Shown: positions 44,526-56,650 of the stretch, one piece after another
Position numbering within the stretch: the stretch's first letter is position 1
Layout: every line of letters begins with the position of its first letter
Assembly: GCF_016919065.1 (NCBI RefSeq)
Contig: NZ_JAFFQA010000004.1
Location: forward strand, 1-64,000
Length of the DNA: 64,000 nucleotides
Reading direction: 5' to 3'
From: Desulfobulbus rhabdoformis
GTDB taxonomy: Bacteria; Desulfobacterota; Desulfobulbia; Desulfobulbales; Desulfobulbaceae
Program-made: the position numbers and the translations under genes
Notes under the pieces: model-generated
Databases searched by the model: none
What the model was told of the DNA's origin: nothing
Seen by the model: only the letters and a program-made list of their open reading frames with translations

Positions 44526-45977
44526 GTGACGGACCAGAAAATAAACAAGATCGGGCCGGTGGATGCATTTACCCTGTTCATTGTTCTCTTTTTTGGTGCG
44601 CAGATCATTCAGCGACTTTTCCTTTCACCAACGCTCTCGGTGGATGAAGCCGAGCAGTTTATTTTGTCCCAATCTTTTGCCTGGGGCTACAATGAACAAC
44701 CGCCGCTCTATACCTGGCTACAGATGTTTGCCATGCAGGTTTTCGGTGACAATGTTCTCTCGCTCTCTCTGCTTAAAAACCTCATCTTTTGTGTCACCTT
44801 TATTTTCTATTATAAACTTGGAAAATTGCTCACAGGGAGCCAGGGAAAAGCCATCGCTGCCACCCTTGGTTTGTACCTGATCCCGCAAATTTTCTGGGAA
44901 GCCAAGGTCGATCAGACCCACTCTGTTCTTGTGACCATGGCCTCGGTACTGTGCATGTACAGCCTGGTGCAGATCGTTACGGGAAAAACCTCCGCTGTAC
45001 GTTTCCTCCTTTTTGGCCTGGCCTGTGGTGTGGGGATCCTCTCAAAGTATAATATTGTTTTATTGCTGGTCCCCGCTCTTTTTTCATCACTGTGTTTTGC
45101 TGAACTGCGGCGCAACTTTTTGCAGAAAAAACTGCTCTGGGCTGCCTGTAGTTTTGCCTTAATAACAGCGCCCCACGTGATCTGGTTCTTTGGTCATGTG
45201 CTGACTGCAACCAAATCAACGGTTGCGCGAATGCATCAACACAATCCTGCGGAGACCTCATTTGCCATGTTGGGGGGGCTCACAGACCTCTTTCTTGCCA
45301 CCTTGACTTTTACGGCCTTGCTGCTTGTGGTTTGGGGAGTGCTGTATCGAAAGGGGCTTCAGTTTTCCCTGTCCACTCTCTGGAAAAAATATTTTACCCT
45401 TTTCTTTGCAGCCGTGTACGCGTTGCTTTTGGTGCTCATTGTCGCCCTGAACATAACCAGTATCAAAGAGCGCTGGTTATTGCCGTATTTGATCTATGTT
45501 CCTCTTTTTTTCTCCCTTTCGACTTCGCAAGAGGTGATTTCAGCGAAGATAAAAAAAATGGGGGGCATCTGTATTGCAATTGCTGTCCTTTCAGCAGGAG
45601 GTTATTTGGGGCTTCCAAGGCTGTCTGATCTAACGAAGCATGCCAGTCGTATTCAGACACCATTTGTTGAGTTGAAGCCCAAAATAGGGCAGATTATGGC
45701 TCGTTCTGAGGATGCTTTGGTGTATGCGGAGAACTACTTTTTGGGGGGGAATATTCGTCACCTTTTTCCGGAGCGGTTTGTGGTCACGAAGATTCAGGAC
45801 AGTGCTCTTCAGAAGAAATCCGTTATTCTTGCCTTCTATACCAAGAGGGAACCAAAAGTGTTGCAAAGACTTCAGGCGTTGGATTATGCTTGCAGCACTG
45901 GAGCGCTGCAGGAACCATATCTGTATTCCTCTGACATCTCCTACACGCTCAACTACCAGTTGTGCTCGAGACAATGA
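44526..45977 (+). CDS. ArnT-like membrane glycosyltransferase (GT39/GT83 family)
   Basis: 483 residues from GTG 44526, about ten to twelve membrane helices. The periplasmic catalytic Asp-Glu pair is in SPTLSVDEAEQFILSQ near residue 38, and NEQPPLYTWLQ is the following GT-C motif. It probably transfers a sugar from a polyprenyl-phosphate carrier (made by the GtrB-like enzyme, flipped by GtrA) to lipid A, LPS or protein. Ends 112 bases before a shared bidirectional terminator. Confidence 0.88.
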   Translation: MTDQKINKIGPVDAFTLFIVLFFGAQIIQRLFLSPTLSVDEAEQFILSQSFAWGYNEQPPLYTWLQMFAMQVFGDNVLSLSLLKNLIFCVTFIFYYKLGKLLTGSQGKAIAATLGLYLIPQIFWEAKVDQTHSVLVTMASVLCMYSLVQIVTGKTSAVRFLLFGLACGVGILSKYNIVLLLVPALFSSLCFAELRRNFLQKKLLWAACSFALITAPHVIWFFGHVLTATKSTVARMHQHNPAETSFAMLGGLTDLFLATLTFTALLLVVWGVLYRKGLQFSLSTLWKKYFTLFFAAVYALLLVLIVALNITSIKERWLLPYLIYVPLFFSLSTSQEVISAKIKKMGGICIAIAVLSAGGYLGLPRLSDLTKHASRIQTPFVELKPKIGQIMARSEDALVYAENYFLGGNIRHLFPERFVVTKIQDSALQKKSVILAFYTKREPKVLQRLQALDYACSTGALQEPYLYSSDISYTLNYQLCSRQ

Positions 45978-46088
45978 TCGTAACCGGTCACGGGGTAATC
46001 CCCTCAAATACAGCGAATCATCGAACCTGTAAGCGATTACTCTGCTTGTTTACGTTCTTCACAATAGGGATTGGAAAGAAGTAAGCGT

Positions 46089-46126
46089 AAAAAAAGCTCG
46101 GTCTCATAGGAGACCGAGCTTTTTTT
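46089..46126. terminator. Bidirectional terminator
   Basis: AAAAAAAGCTCGGTCTC / GAGACCGAGCTTTTTTT around a short loop, between convergent glycan-locus and pilB-like genes. Confidence 0.93.
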
Positions 46127-46151
46127 ACAATCTTTCACTGAAAATCAGGGG

Positions 46152-48401
46152 TTAAGCCTGTCGGATCACATGGTGCGGAGGGCGTGGTTTTCCCGCGCTG
46201 GCGAGCTGGACAACAATACGGTCAGTCTTGTGGAGTCGCTCGACCAGGGTCCGAAACAAATGCTGGGAGACATCCGGATATTTTTCGATCAACTCACCAA
46301 GTTTATCTCCGGGGTAGCGCTTGATGGTGCACCTGCCCACGGAGATAATGGAGGCCGAGCGGGGCTCTTCAATAATGGAAGCCATCTCGCCGAAATATTC
46401 GCCAGGCTCGGTGATTTCGGCAATCTTCTTACCCGATCGCAAAACAGCGAGTTTTCCGCGAATCAGTTTAAAGAAATCGCGGTCTTTATTCCCTTCCTGA
46501 ATGATGACATCCCCGTCCTCGTATTCTTCCACATCCGGGTTCACCAGATAGGCGGGGAGGCTGTCCTCATGGGCAACGGTTCGTCTCAGTACTTCCTCGA
46601 GGCTGGTGACCCCCTCTCTCGCCTTTTGCAGGCCCGCCTCGCGCAGGGTGTACATGCCTTCCTGGATGGCGACCTTACGTAACTGCTCTTCCGGGACCTC
46701 CGCCTGAATGGCCTCAGCCACGGCATCGGTGACCTCCATCAGTTCGAAAAAACCCACACGGCCACGGTAGCCCAAGCCGTTACATTCAGGACAGCCTTTA
46801 GCCTTAAACAGTTTGAGTTCACTCAGTTCCGCCTCTTTAAACCCGGCGCTGATCAGAGCTTTTGCATCGTACTGTGCCGGTGTTTTACAATGTGTGCAGA
46901 GTCTGCGGCCAAGTCGCTGACTGAGCACCATGGTCAGAGAAGAGGCAAGGATATAGGGAGGAATACCGATATCGACCATACGACCGACCGTTGCCGGAGA
47001 GTCGTTGGTATGCAGGGTCGAAAAGACCAAGTGACCTGTCATTGCCGCTTTCATGGCAATCTCTGCCGTTTCGATATCACGAATCTCACCAACCATGATG
47101 ATATCCGGATCCTGGCGCAAAAAGGCCTTAAGCGCCGCAGCAAAGGTCATGCCGACCTCGGAGTTCACATTAACCTGGTTAATGCCTTTGAAGTTGAACT
47201 CAACAGGATCTTCAGCGGTGAGAATTTTGATATCTTCGGTGTTGAGTGAGTTCAGGGCTGAATAGAGGGTAACCGTTTTACCCGAACCTGTGGGGCCTGT
47301 AACCAGCAGCAGGCCCTGTGGTCTGGAGAGACAGCGTTTCAGTGCTTCAAAGGTAGCGACGGTAAAACCGAGCTTGGTCAGGTCGACGTTGAGCGAGTTT
47401 TTGTCGAGAATACGAAGAACAATACCCTCGCCATGCAGCAAGGGCAGGGTGGATACACGGAAATCCACAGCCCGATTTCGACCCAGCCGAATTTTGATAC
47501 GCCCATCCTGGGGAATGCGCCGCTCTGTAATGTTGAGTCCCGCCAGGATTTTCATACGGGCGGCCATGGCATTTTTAATTGTCAGCGGCAGGTTCATGGA
47601 TTTGAACAGCGAGCCATCCTTGCGATAGCGAACCTGCATGCTCTTTTCAAAGGGCTCGATATGGATATCGCTGACCCCTTCCTGAACTGCCTTAACGAGA
47701 ATACCATTCACCAATTTGATAATTGGGGCATCTGAGGCAGAAAACTGCTCAAAGGTGCTCTCCTCGGCCGTGGTGCTCTCTATCTCAAAATCTTCAGCCG
47801 CATCAGAAACCAGGGCACCAAAGTCATCAACCTGGGTAACGGTTTCCTCTTCACCTTCCGGCTCAAATTTAAAAAAGGAGAGATGCTCCTCTTCACTGAT
47901 CTTGTAGTATTTTCTGTACGAGTCAATGATATTTTTAGCCGTGGAGACACAGACAGTCAGGTTCTTTTTGACAATGTCCTGCAGTTGCTCAATATCAAGC
48001 GAGTCGGTGGGTTCGGCCATGGTGATCTGTAAGGTATCACCAGCAAGCCGAAGGGGAAAGGCCATGAACTGCTTGGCTGTTTCATAAGGGACCAGCTGAA
48101 GCGCTTCTTCACTGGGGGATTCCTGATCGATGACAACTAGGGTGTAGTTGTGCATCCTGCTCAGGAAGTTGGCGATGGTATCCCGTTCAATGGCTCCGCT
48201 TTCCAGAAGGATACGACCGAGTCGTTCACCGGATTTTTTTTGGATGGCCTTGGCTTCCTCAAACTGGTTGGCGGTAATATAACCGGCCTTACTCAGCAGT
48301 TCGCCAATTTTTAATCTACCGGCTCCTGATTGATCCTTAACAGTTCGTTTCAGGGAGCCTCTTTGCGTATCTGATTTTGATTGTCCTGCTCGTGTTGCCA
48401 T
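46152..48401 (-). CDS. PilB/GspE-type secretion ATPase with MshEN and C-terminal cyclic-nucleotide-binding domains
   Basis: 749 residues. About 28-165 is an MshEN-type N-terminal domain (LKIGELLSKAGYITANQFEEA, GERLGRILLESGAI), a c-di-GMP-binding module in some family members. About 220-615 is the hexameric ATPase: Walker A GPTGSGKT at 369-376, Asp box IKILTAEDPVEF, Walker B DPDIIMVGEIRD, His box GHLVFSTLHTND, and a zinc tetracysteine at 502, 505, 537 and 540. About 624-730 is a cNMP-binding domain with cassette PGEYFGEMAS ... PRSAS keeping Glu672 and Arg681. It powers type IV pilus or type II secretion assembly. The extra C-terminal domain is unusual and suggests cAMP control. Confidence 0.9.
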   Translation of the reverse strand: MATRAGQSKSDTQRGSLKRTVKDQSGAGRLKIGELLSKAGYITANQFEEAKAIQKKSGERLGRILLESGAIERDTIANFLSRMHNYTLVVIDQESPSEEALQLVPYETAKQFMAFPLRLAGDTLQITMAEPTDSLDIEQLQDIVKKNLTVCVSTAKNIIDSYRKYYKISEEEHLSFFKFEPEGEEETVTQVDDFGALVSDAAEDFEIESTTAEESTFEQFSASDAPIIKLVNGILVKAVQEGVSDIHIEPFEKSMQVRYRKDGSLFKSMNLPLTIKNAMAARMKILAGLNITERRIPQDGRIKIRLGRNRAVDFRVSTLPLLHGEGIVLRILDKNSLNVDLTKLGFTVATFEALKRCLSRPQGLLLVTGPTGSGKTVTLYSALNSLNTEDIKILTAEDPVEFNFKGINQVNVNSEVGMTFAAALKAFLRQDPDIIMVGEIRDIETAEIAMKAAMTGHLVFSTLHTNDSPATVGRMVDIGIPPYILASSLTMVLSQRLGRRLCTHCKTPAQYDAKALISAGFKEAELSELKLFKAKGCPECNGLGYRGRVGFFELMEVTDAVAEAIQAEVPEEQLRKVAIQEGMYTLREAGLQKAREGVTSLEEVLRRTVAHEDSLPAYLVNPDVEEYEDGDVIIQEGNKDRDFFKLIRGKLAVLRSGKKIAEITEPGEYFGEMASIIEEPRSASIISVGRCTIKRYPGDKLGELIEKYPDVSQHLFRTLVERLHKTDRIVVQLASAGKPRPPHHVIRQA

Positions 48402-48555
48402 GGAGTTAGAAGGCCTTTGGGACGAGGAATGAGAAATTTTTCAATAGTGTACTATAAACGCAAAGATGGGTCAAAAAGAAGAAAATCTTCCTAATAGATG
48501 AAGAATAATACAAAAAAGATTGTTAAGAAATTTCTAAGTCTGGCCACTGTGGGGT

Positions 48556-49488
48556 TTATGTGAAAATTGCGGGATATTTTTCCGCGAGCATTTTTCCCAG
48601 GGGCATCATTACCTCGCGCATGGAGGGTTCGGCTGCAGGGGAGGTGCGTAATGCGAGAATATGCTGCCATTCCTGAAAGTTGGCATAAACGATGATCTCT
48701 GTTTTACAGGAATTGGGCAGCACTGTCCGCGCTGCCTGCGGGGTCGAGGTTTCAAGCAGGTGTAGATACTGTTTTTCCATGGCCTCCATGGATTCTGCCC
48801 AAAGAGCGTATTCTGCACTACCCTCATGAAAAAACACCGGTTTGATAAAGGTGACTTCGTTGCCGAATTTATCGGCGGAGTAGCGACAGTACCGCTGGCT
48901 TTCCTGAAGAAAGGTGCAGGGGCGATGGCGAACAAGCTCGTGCGTCACGGCCCGGTTGACAATAAATTTAACGGCAAGGTAGCGGTGTTTGATCAGTTGC
49001 TCTCGGGGAAGCGCCTCGACCTGGGCCAGCGACATCCGCTGAACCTCCACCTCAGCTGCCTGCTGACAGGGGCCCCAGGTAATGGTTTCAAAAAAATAGG
49101 GATGTGCCGTCTCCAGCTTCTGCACAAGGGCACGGGCAATGGGGTCATTGGGGTGAGCAAGCGCCATTTCGGTCAAGGCACGGACAGAGCCTGAAATAAG
49201 CAATGATTGTTCATCCAGCCGATCGATAAAGAGATACTTGGGTTGATGGAGAAAAAAAGCAGCGATCGTATCTTTGCTCCGGGCCGTCACGGTAAAGGTG
49301 GTGACGCCCATTTCAAGCACAGAGTTGTGACCGTATTCTGCCATCTTACGAACAAAAGGAATTGCAGATTTAGTATCGATCCTGTCTTCGCTCTTATAAC
49401 AGATACGTCCGCAGAATTCGATACGGACCGGGAGGCTCTGTTGGTCAAGTTCATCAAGAATGGTGACGCTCGGCTCGATTATGCGCAT
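48556..49488 (-). CDS. thyX: Flavin-dependent thymidylate synthase ThyX
   Basis: 310 residues. The ThyX signature RHRPCTFLQES (RHR-x7-S) is near residue 180, preceded by VNRAVTHELVRHR and followed by RYCRYSADKFG. It methylates dUMP with methylene-THF and FADH2. Longer than the roughly 220-residue minimal ThyX because of an extra central segment. Upstream of the pilB-like gene and downstream of nifS on the same strand; probably separate transcripts. Confidence 0.95.
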   Translation of the reverse strand: MRIIEPSVTILDELDQQSLPVRIEFCGRICYKSEDRIDTKSAIPFVRKMAEYGHNSVLEMGVTTFTVTARSKDTIAAFFLHQPKYLFIDRLDEQSLLISGSVRALTEMALAHPNDPIARALVQKLETAHPYFFETITWGPCQQAAEVEVQRMSLAQVEALPREQLIKHRYLAVKFIVNRAVTHELVRHRPCTFLQESQRYCRYSADKFGNEVTFIKPVFFHEGSAEYALWAESMEAMEKQYLHLLETSTPQAARTVLPNSCKTEIIVYANFQEWQHILALRTSPAAEPSMREVMMPLGKMLAEKYPAIFT

Positions 49489-49567
49489 AGGATTTCAGAA
49501 AGGAAAGAGAGGGACAGGAATGCGCCGCTCACAGGAGTGTAAGCGGCGCGAAACGTGCAGAAAAGAA

Positions 49568-50752
49568 TTAATCCTCCTCCCAGAAGGGGGAGAGCTCTCG
49601 CAAGCGGGCAATAATGGGAGGCATCTTTTCAAGGATGAAATCAACCTCTTCCTCGGTGTTGTAGACCGAGAGACTGAAGCGGATCGATCCATGGGCCGCA
49701 GTGAACGGAACACCCATGGCACGCAAGACGTGTGAGGGCTCAAGCGATCCCGAGGTGCAGGCTGACCCGGATGAGGCGCAGATATTGTGCTGGTTCATCA
49801 TTAACAAGATAGCCTCGCCCTCCACATACTCAAAGCTGATATTGGCGGTGTTGGGTAAACGTTTTTCCGGATGACCGTTGAGGATGGCTTTCGGCACGGA
49901 AGAGAGCAATCCCTTTTCCAGTTTGTCGCGCAGGGCACGCACGCGGGTGTTTTCCTCGTCCATCATGGCTGCAGCCAGCTCGCAGGCTTTGCCCAGGCCA
50001 ATAATCGAGGCAACATTCTCCGTACCGCCCCGGCGTCCTTTTTCCTGATGTCCGCCATTGAGAAACGGCACAAAGGGCGTTCCCTTACGGACATACAAAA
50101 CACCAATCCCCTTGGGTGCATGCAGCTTATGGCCGGAGAGGGAGAGCATGTCGATGGTGGAATCTTTGAGGTTAATCGGGATTTTGCCCACTGCCTGGAC
50201 TGCATCGGTATGAAAGAGGATGCCACGTTCTTTGGCGATTTTAGCCATCTCTTCAACCGGGAAGAGGACGCCGGTCTCGTTGTTGGCCCACATGACGCTG
50301 ACAATGGCTGTCTCGTCTGTCAGACATTCCTTGTAGCGCTCGATATCCAGAGTACCGTCTTCGGCAACCGGGAGGCGGGATATGTGATATTTGCGACCGG
50401 TGAGTGTTTCCAGGTTGTCACAAAGATTTTTTACCGCGGGATGCTCGACGCGGGTGGTGACCACATGGTTTTTTTCCGGGTAGGTACGCAGAGCGGAAAA
50501 AATCGCGGTCGAATCACTCTCTGTACCGCAGCTGGTGAAGACGATCTCACCGGGATCCGCTCCCAATAAATCGGCAACCGACTGACGCGCCTGGGTGACA
50601 GCCTCGCCCACCTGACCGCCAAAGGTATGCATGGAAGAAGGGTTTCCGTAGTAATCGCTGAGGTAGGGCATCATAGCATCCAGCACCTCAGGGGCAATCC
50701 GGGTGGTGGCGTTGTTGTCCATGTAGATAACGGTGTCTAACGAGAAAGCCAT
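49568..50752 (-). CDS. nifS: Cysteine desulfurase NifS/IscS type
   Basis: 394 residues, PLP enzyme removing sulfur from cysteine for Fe-S assembly. Motifs: YMDNNATTRIAPEVL at the N-terminus, HTDAVQAVGKIP, PLP lysine Lys209 in SLSGHKLHAPKG, GGHQEKGRRGGTEN, and the catalytic Cys332 in SSGSACTSGS on a class I loop. Start ATG overlaps the nifU stop by one base (TAATG), so the pair is translationally coupled. Confidence 0.95.
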   Translation of the reverse strand: MAFSLDTVIYMDNNATTRIAPEVLDAMMPYLSDYYGNPSSMHTFGGQVGEAVTQARQSVADLLGADPGEIVFTSCGTESDSTAIFSALRTYPEKNHVVTTRVEHPAVKNLCDNLETLTGRKYHISRLPVAEDGTLDIERYKECLTDETAIVSVMWANNETGVLFPVEEMAKIAKERGILFHTDAVQAVGKIPINLKDSTIDMLSLSGHKLHAPKGIGVLYVRKGTPFVPFLNGGHQEKGRRGGTENVASIIGLGKACELAAAMMDEENTRVRALRDKLEKGLLSSVPKAILNGHPEKRLPNTANISFEYVEGEAILLMMNQHNICASSGSACTSGSLEPSHVLRAMGVPFTAAHGSIRFSLSVYNTEEEVDFILEKMPPIIARLRELSPFWEED

Positions 50753-51588
50753 TACTTGTCCTCCTCAACAATCAAGGTGTCAAGCACCTGTTCACGCAAT
50801 TTTTTCTCCACATACTCTTTGAGGGTGGTCTGGGAGGAGTAGCAGCCGGCACAGGTTCCGCGCAGGGAAACGGTGACAAAGTCGCCATCCACATCAATGA
50901 GCTGGATGTCACCATCATCTTTTTTCAGGGTCGGCTTGATTTCTCGCTCAATGACCTCTTCGATTTTTTTGATTTTTTCCAGAGCGGTCATGCGTTTTTT
51001 CTTTTTCTGCGCCGTAGCCGGGCTGCTTTGCTTATCTGTGCTTTCAACCAGCAGGGCCGCAAGACGCCCCTCACACTTCCCGCAACCGCCTCCGGCTTTG
51101 GTAAAGTTGGTGATCTCTTCCACAGAGGCCAAGGAGTTTTCCTTGATAGCGCGAATAATTTCCAGATCAGTCACGCCAAAACACTCACAGACCACTTCAC
51201 CCTGAGCCATGGGCAACATGACGCCGGTGTAGTCGGCGATTGCCGCCTCAAGGGCTTCGCGTCCCATGACCGAACAGTGCATTTTCTCTTTAGGCAAACC
51301 GCCCAAAGCCTGTGCAATGTCATCGTTGGTCAGGTTTTTGGCGTCCTCAAGTTTCATCCCTTTGAGCATTTCGGTAAGCATGGACGAGGAGGCAATGGCT
51401 GAGGCGCAGCCAAAGGTCTTGAATTTGGCATCGGTGATAATGTCGTTTTCGTCGACCTGGATGGTCAGGCGAAGGGCATCGCCGCAGGCTATAGAGCCTA
51501 CGTTACCGGTACCGCTGGCATTTTTAATTTCGCCGACATTCTTCGGATTGGTGAAGTGTTCCTGGACTTTATCTGTATATTCCCACAT
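50752..51588 (-). CDS. nifU: Fe-S scaffold NifU (three-domain)
   Basis: 278 residues. The IscU-like domain (1-125) keeps three cysteines (SIACGDALRL, TFGCASAIASSS, EKMHCSVMG). A central BFD-like 2Fe-2S domain has GEVVCECFGVTD and GGGCGKCEG. After a Lys-rich linker comes the C-terminal NifU domain with the GTCAGCYSSQTT CxxC. No nitrogenase genes are nearby; in many anaerobes this NifU/NifS pair is the general housekeeping Fe-S system. A short hairpin (51628-51652) lies upstream, towards the phosphoglucomutase gene. Confidence 0.94.
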   Translation of the reverse strand: MWEYTDKVQEHFTNPKNVGEIKNASGTGNVGSIACGDALRLTIQVDENDIITDAKFKTFGCASAIASSSMLTEMLKGMKLEDAKNLTNDDIAQALGGLPKEKMHCSVMGREALEAAIADYTGVMLPMAQGEVVCECFGVTDLEIIRAIKENSLASVEEITNFTKAGGGCGKCEGRLAALLVESTDKQSSPATAQKKKKRMTALEKIKKIEEVIEREIKPTLKKDDGDIQLIDVDGDFVTVSLRGTCAGCYSSQTTLKEYVEKKLREQVLDTLIVEEDK

Positions 51589-51676
51589 GACCGGTTCTCT
51601 AGAGTAATAAAAATAAGCTGTTATAGGCGCTTTCCCTCACAGATGAGGAAAGCCGGGGTATAATTAGATTGCTACA

Positions 51677-53431
51677 TTATGCCAGGAGTCCTATTTCGGC
51701 AAGCATCGATTTGGCACTTTTTACAAGGAGTGAAGTTTCTTCGGGCGTTCGAGCCTCAACATAAAAACGTACTTTCGGTTCGGTGCCCGAAGGCCGAATC
51801 ATCAGCCAGGAGCCATCTTCAAGGATCATTTTACGTCCGTCAATAGCGATAACCTCCGCAATCCGCTTGTGCATATCTCCCACCTGGACCGTTGTTCCCG
51901 GACCATAAGCTTCAAGCCGACTCAGTGTTTGCAGCAGCGCTTCTCCCTGCGCTGAAACCGTGACACTGTCACGATCAGGGTAGTAATGCCCGTAGGTGGT
52001 CTCAATTTCCTCGAGATACGCGCCCAGGGATTTTTTCAAGCTCTGCACCATGTCTATGGCCAGGATCAGCCCAATAAAGGCATCTTTTTCCGGGGTATGG
52101 CCGATGATGGAAATTCCATCAGATTCTTCAAAATAGACAAGCGCCTTGTTGATAACAGGTTTAAACTCTTTAAAACCAACCTTGGGCTCAAAGGTCTCCT
52201 CCTGCATTTGTTTGGCCAGGGCATTTGCCAGATTGCTGGAGGCAACGGTTTTGGCGACCATTCCCTGTTTCCCTTTGATTTCATGGAGAAAATGATACGC
52301 CATCGCCCCAAATTGGTTCATGGAGATCTCGACTTCCCCGTCGGTGAAACGGATGCGGTCGCCATCCGGGTCGATAATGGCCCCGATTTTTAAAGGCTCT
52401 TTGCGGGAAGCCAGGGTGCGAATGGTGGGCTGCATGTTGGCAGATGAAGGCTCTGGAGCGATGCCGCCAAAGGTGGGGTCCTTGTCCTCACGCAGCAGGA
52501 GTAGGCGCTCTTCGGGAGGGTTGTTGAGCAGTCGGGAAATAAATCGTCGAGAGGCACCGTGCACTGTATCGACACAGACGACAATATCATCGTTCCGGAC
52601 AAAGTCCTCAAGGAGTCGATCGTATTGCAGCCCATGAAGACCCTCGCCATCGCGCACCAGTTGCTGCCAGCTTGCCAGGGCATCTTCGAGCACGAGATTG
52701 GGTAAATCCGCAAGAGGGGTTTGCAGGTCAAGCTCCTTGGGGATAAAGGGGACTGTTGCAGTCTGAATATATTCTCGAGAGAGGCGGGTTATGCTGTCGG
52801 TGAGAATGGGCGCTGCCGGACCAGCGTCTGCAGCATTGTATTTAAAGCCGCCGTATTCCAGGGGGTTGTGGCTGGGAGTCAGGTTGATGGAGAAGGCTGC
52901 GTTACGAATGAGGACCGAGGCCGAAAGCGCACCTGTGGTTGCCTCGCCAGCGTAGAAAACACTCACGCCATTGGCGCTGAGAATGTTGACGGCGGCAAGG
53001 GCCAGAACAGGGCCTCCGAACCGGTTGTCAAAGCCGACCACACAGCCCCGGCGCTGCATCTCGGCAAAGCTGTTGACGCCCAGAGCTTGGCGCAGGTCGT
53101 CGCTTGTTTCCGCATCACGATAGAGGCTGAGAATGGCGGCCGTTACAACTGCGACAGAATGGATATACAGGTCTTTGCCCAGCATGCCCCGCCAGCCAGA
53201 GGTGCCAAATTTGATCGGTTGCAGGGGCATGGCGGTATTGGTGCGAATTTCATCTTCGATGAGGCGGTAGATATCGTCTATCGCCTCCTGCCAGCTTTGC
53301 CTGTCTGTGCTCACCGCATTGGTCCGGCCTTGGACCAGGGCTTTGATGGCTTGAAAATACTGGCTTGCGGGATGGTTGTTATCGACTATGTACCGGCTTC
53401 GTATATCCAGGATTTCTTGTGCGATGCTCAT
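51677..53431 (-). CDS. Phosphoglucomutase/phosphomannomutase-family protein
   Basis: 584 residues from ATG 53431 with GGAG upstream; the longer frame to 53656 has no ribosome site. Alpha-D-phosphohexomutase signatures: KFGTSGWRG at 75-82, the phosphoserine loop LTPSHNPLEYGG with Ser187, metal loop DPDGDR at 354-359, sugar loop EESDGIS, and phosphate loop RPSGTEPKVRFY. It interconverts hexose-1- and -6-phosphates for glycogen or surface polysaccharide. Divergent from ppsA. Confidence 0.9.
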   Translation of the reverse strand: MSIAQEILDIRSRYIVDNNHPASQYFQAIKALVQGRTNAVSTDRQSWQEAIDDIYRLIEDEIRTNTAMPLQPIKFGTSGWRGMLGKDLYIHSVAVVTAAILSLYRDAETSDDLRQALGVNSFAEMQRRGCVVGFDNRFGGPVLALAAVNILSANGVSVFYAGEATTGALSASVLIRNAAFSINLTPSHNPLEYGGFKYNAADAGPAAPILTDSITRLSREYIQTATVPFIPKELDLQTPLADLPNLVLEDALASWQQLVRDGEGLHGLQYDRLLEDFVRNDDIVVCVDTVHGASRRFISRLLNNPPEERLLLLREDKDPTFGGIAPEPSSANMQPTIRTLASRKEPLKIGAIIDPDGDRIRFTDGEVEISMNQFGAMAYHFLHEIKGKQGMVAKTVASSNLANALAKQMQEETFEPKVGFKEFKPVINKALVYFEESDGISIIGHTPEKDAFIGLILAIDMVQSLKKSLGAYLEEIETTYGHYYPDRDSVTVSAQGEALLQTLSRLEAYGPGTTVQVGDMHKRIAEVIAIDGRKMILEDGSWLMIRPSGTEPKVRFYVEARTPEETSLLVKSAKSMLAEIGLLA

Positions 53432-53737
53432 GTTCGCTCCATCGGGGTAGGGGGTTGGCTGGCGATCGGTGTGCCGGGGCTCTCTGTCTCTGGGGCAGAA
53501 ACGCCGTGTAAAAAGATTTGATTGCCCACGGGTTGCAGAACTGAAAACGCTGAGGTGGGGGCATTTTGTAAAGATGGCAAAAAGTAAGTATTCCATCACT
53601 ATAGCCTTGGTTTTCCCCCTTGGCAAGCTCTTGCTGGAGGCCGTGTATATCTTCATCTTTGCAGAAAAAATTGGCAGAGGTTTGGGTTGACCAGGGGTTG
53701 TATTTTTTTTATATTTCAGTATTTTTTTACCTATTAG

Positions 53738-53790
53738 ACGTCGGATTCCGGTAACAGACGAATTGTTGCGCAGGGGGACTCATCCGACGT
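53738..53790 (+). promoter_or_regulatory. Leader hairpin upstream of ppsA
   Basis: A perfect 9-bp inverted repeat, ACGTCGGAT (53738-53746) and ATCCGACGT (53782-53790), separated by 35 bases and followed by TTTCATTT, 24 bases before the start codon. It could be an operator, an attenuator or an mRNA-stabilising stem. The 383-base divergent gap 53432-53814 is otherwise AT-rich with no other feature seen. Confidence 0.4.
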
Positions 53791-53814
53791 TTTCATTTCA
53801 CACGGGAGTTATAG

Positions 53815-56265
<2,451 letters not shown>

Positions 56266-56290
56266 GTCTTGCAAAAGCAAGAACAATACA

Positions 56291-56334
56291 AAAAAACAGC
56301 CTGGCAGAATCGTTTCTGTCAGGCTGTTTTTTGT
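56291..56334. terminator. Bidirectional terminator after ppsA
   Basis: AAAAAACAGCCTGGCAGAA / TTCTGTCAGGCTGTTTTTT with a short loop, between convergent genes. Confidence 0.9.
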
Positions 56335-56362
56335 TCTAAGGGATGTGGTGCGATCGGCTGAA

Positions 56363-56542
56363 TTACTGCTCCTTTTCTGGAAGCGGTTTCGCCTCATCGA
56401 TGAGCATGATGGGGATGTCGTCACGCACAGGATAAAGTAGCTGGCAGCTGCGGCAGATAAGCCCTGGCGGGTCCTGCTGTTGCTCCACCGGCCCTTTGCA
56501 TTTGGGACAGGCTAGAATCTCAACAAGTTCCTGTTTAATCAT
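56363..56542 (-). CDS. Trm112/UPF0434-family zinc-ribbon protein
   Basis: 59 residues from ATG 56542. Paired cysteines VEILACPKCKGP and LICRSCQLLYPV form a zinc ribbon, with DDIPIMLIDEA at the C-terminus, the hallmark of the small YcaR/Trm112-like proteins. Role in bacteria is poorly defined; often linked to methyltransferase or LPS genes. Single gene. Confidence 0.88.
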   Translation of the reverse strand: MIKQELVEILACPKCKGPVEQQQDPPGLICRSCQLLYPVRDDIPIMLIDEAKPLPEKEQ

Positions 56543-56650
56543 GGTGTTTTCCTTATGGGTGCTTTGTAGTATGTTCTTTGGTAGAGCGTTTTGCTGCCTG
56601 AGATATGATGCATCCATCGCACAGGCGCATGTATCTGAACAACACGTGAA

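Noticed and set aside
49568..51588. Nitrogen-fixation cluster
   Set aside because: nifU and nifS are present but no nifHDK, nifENB or regulators; a general Fe-S assembly role is more likely.
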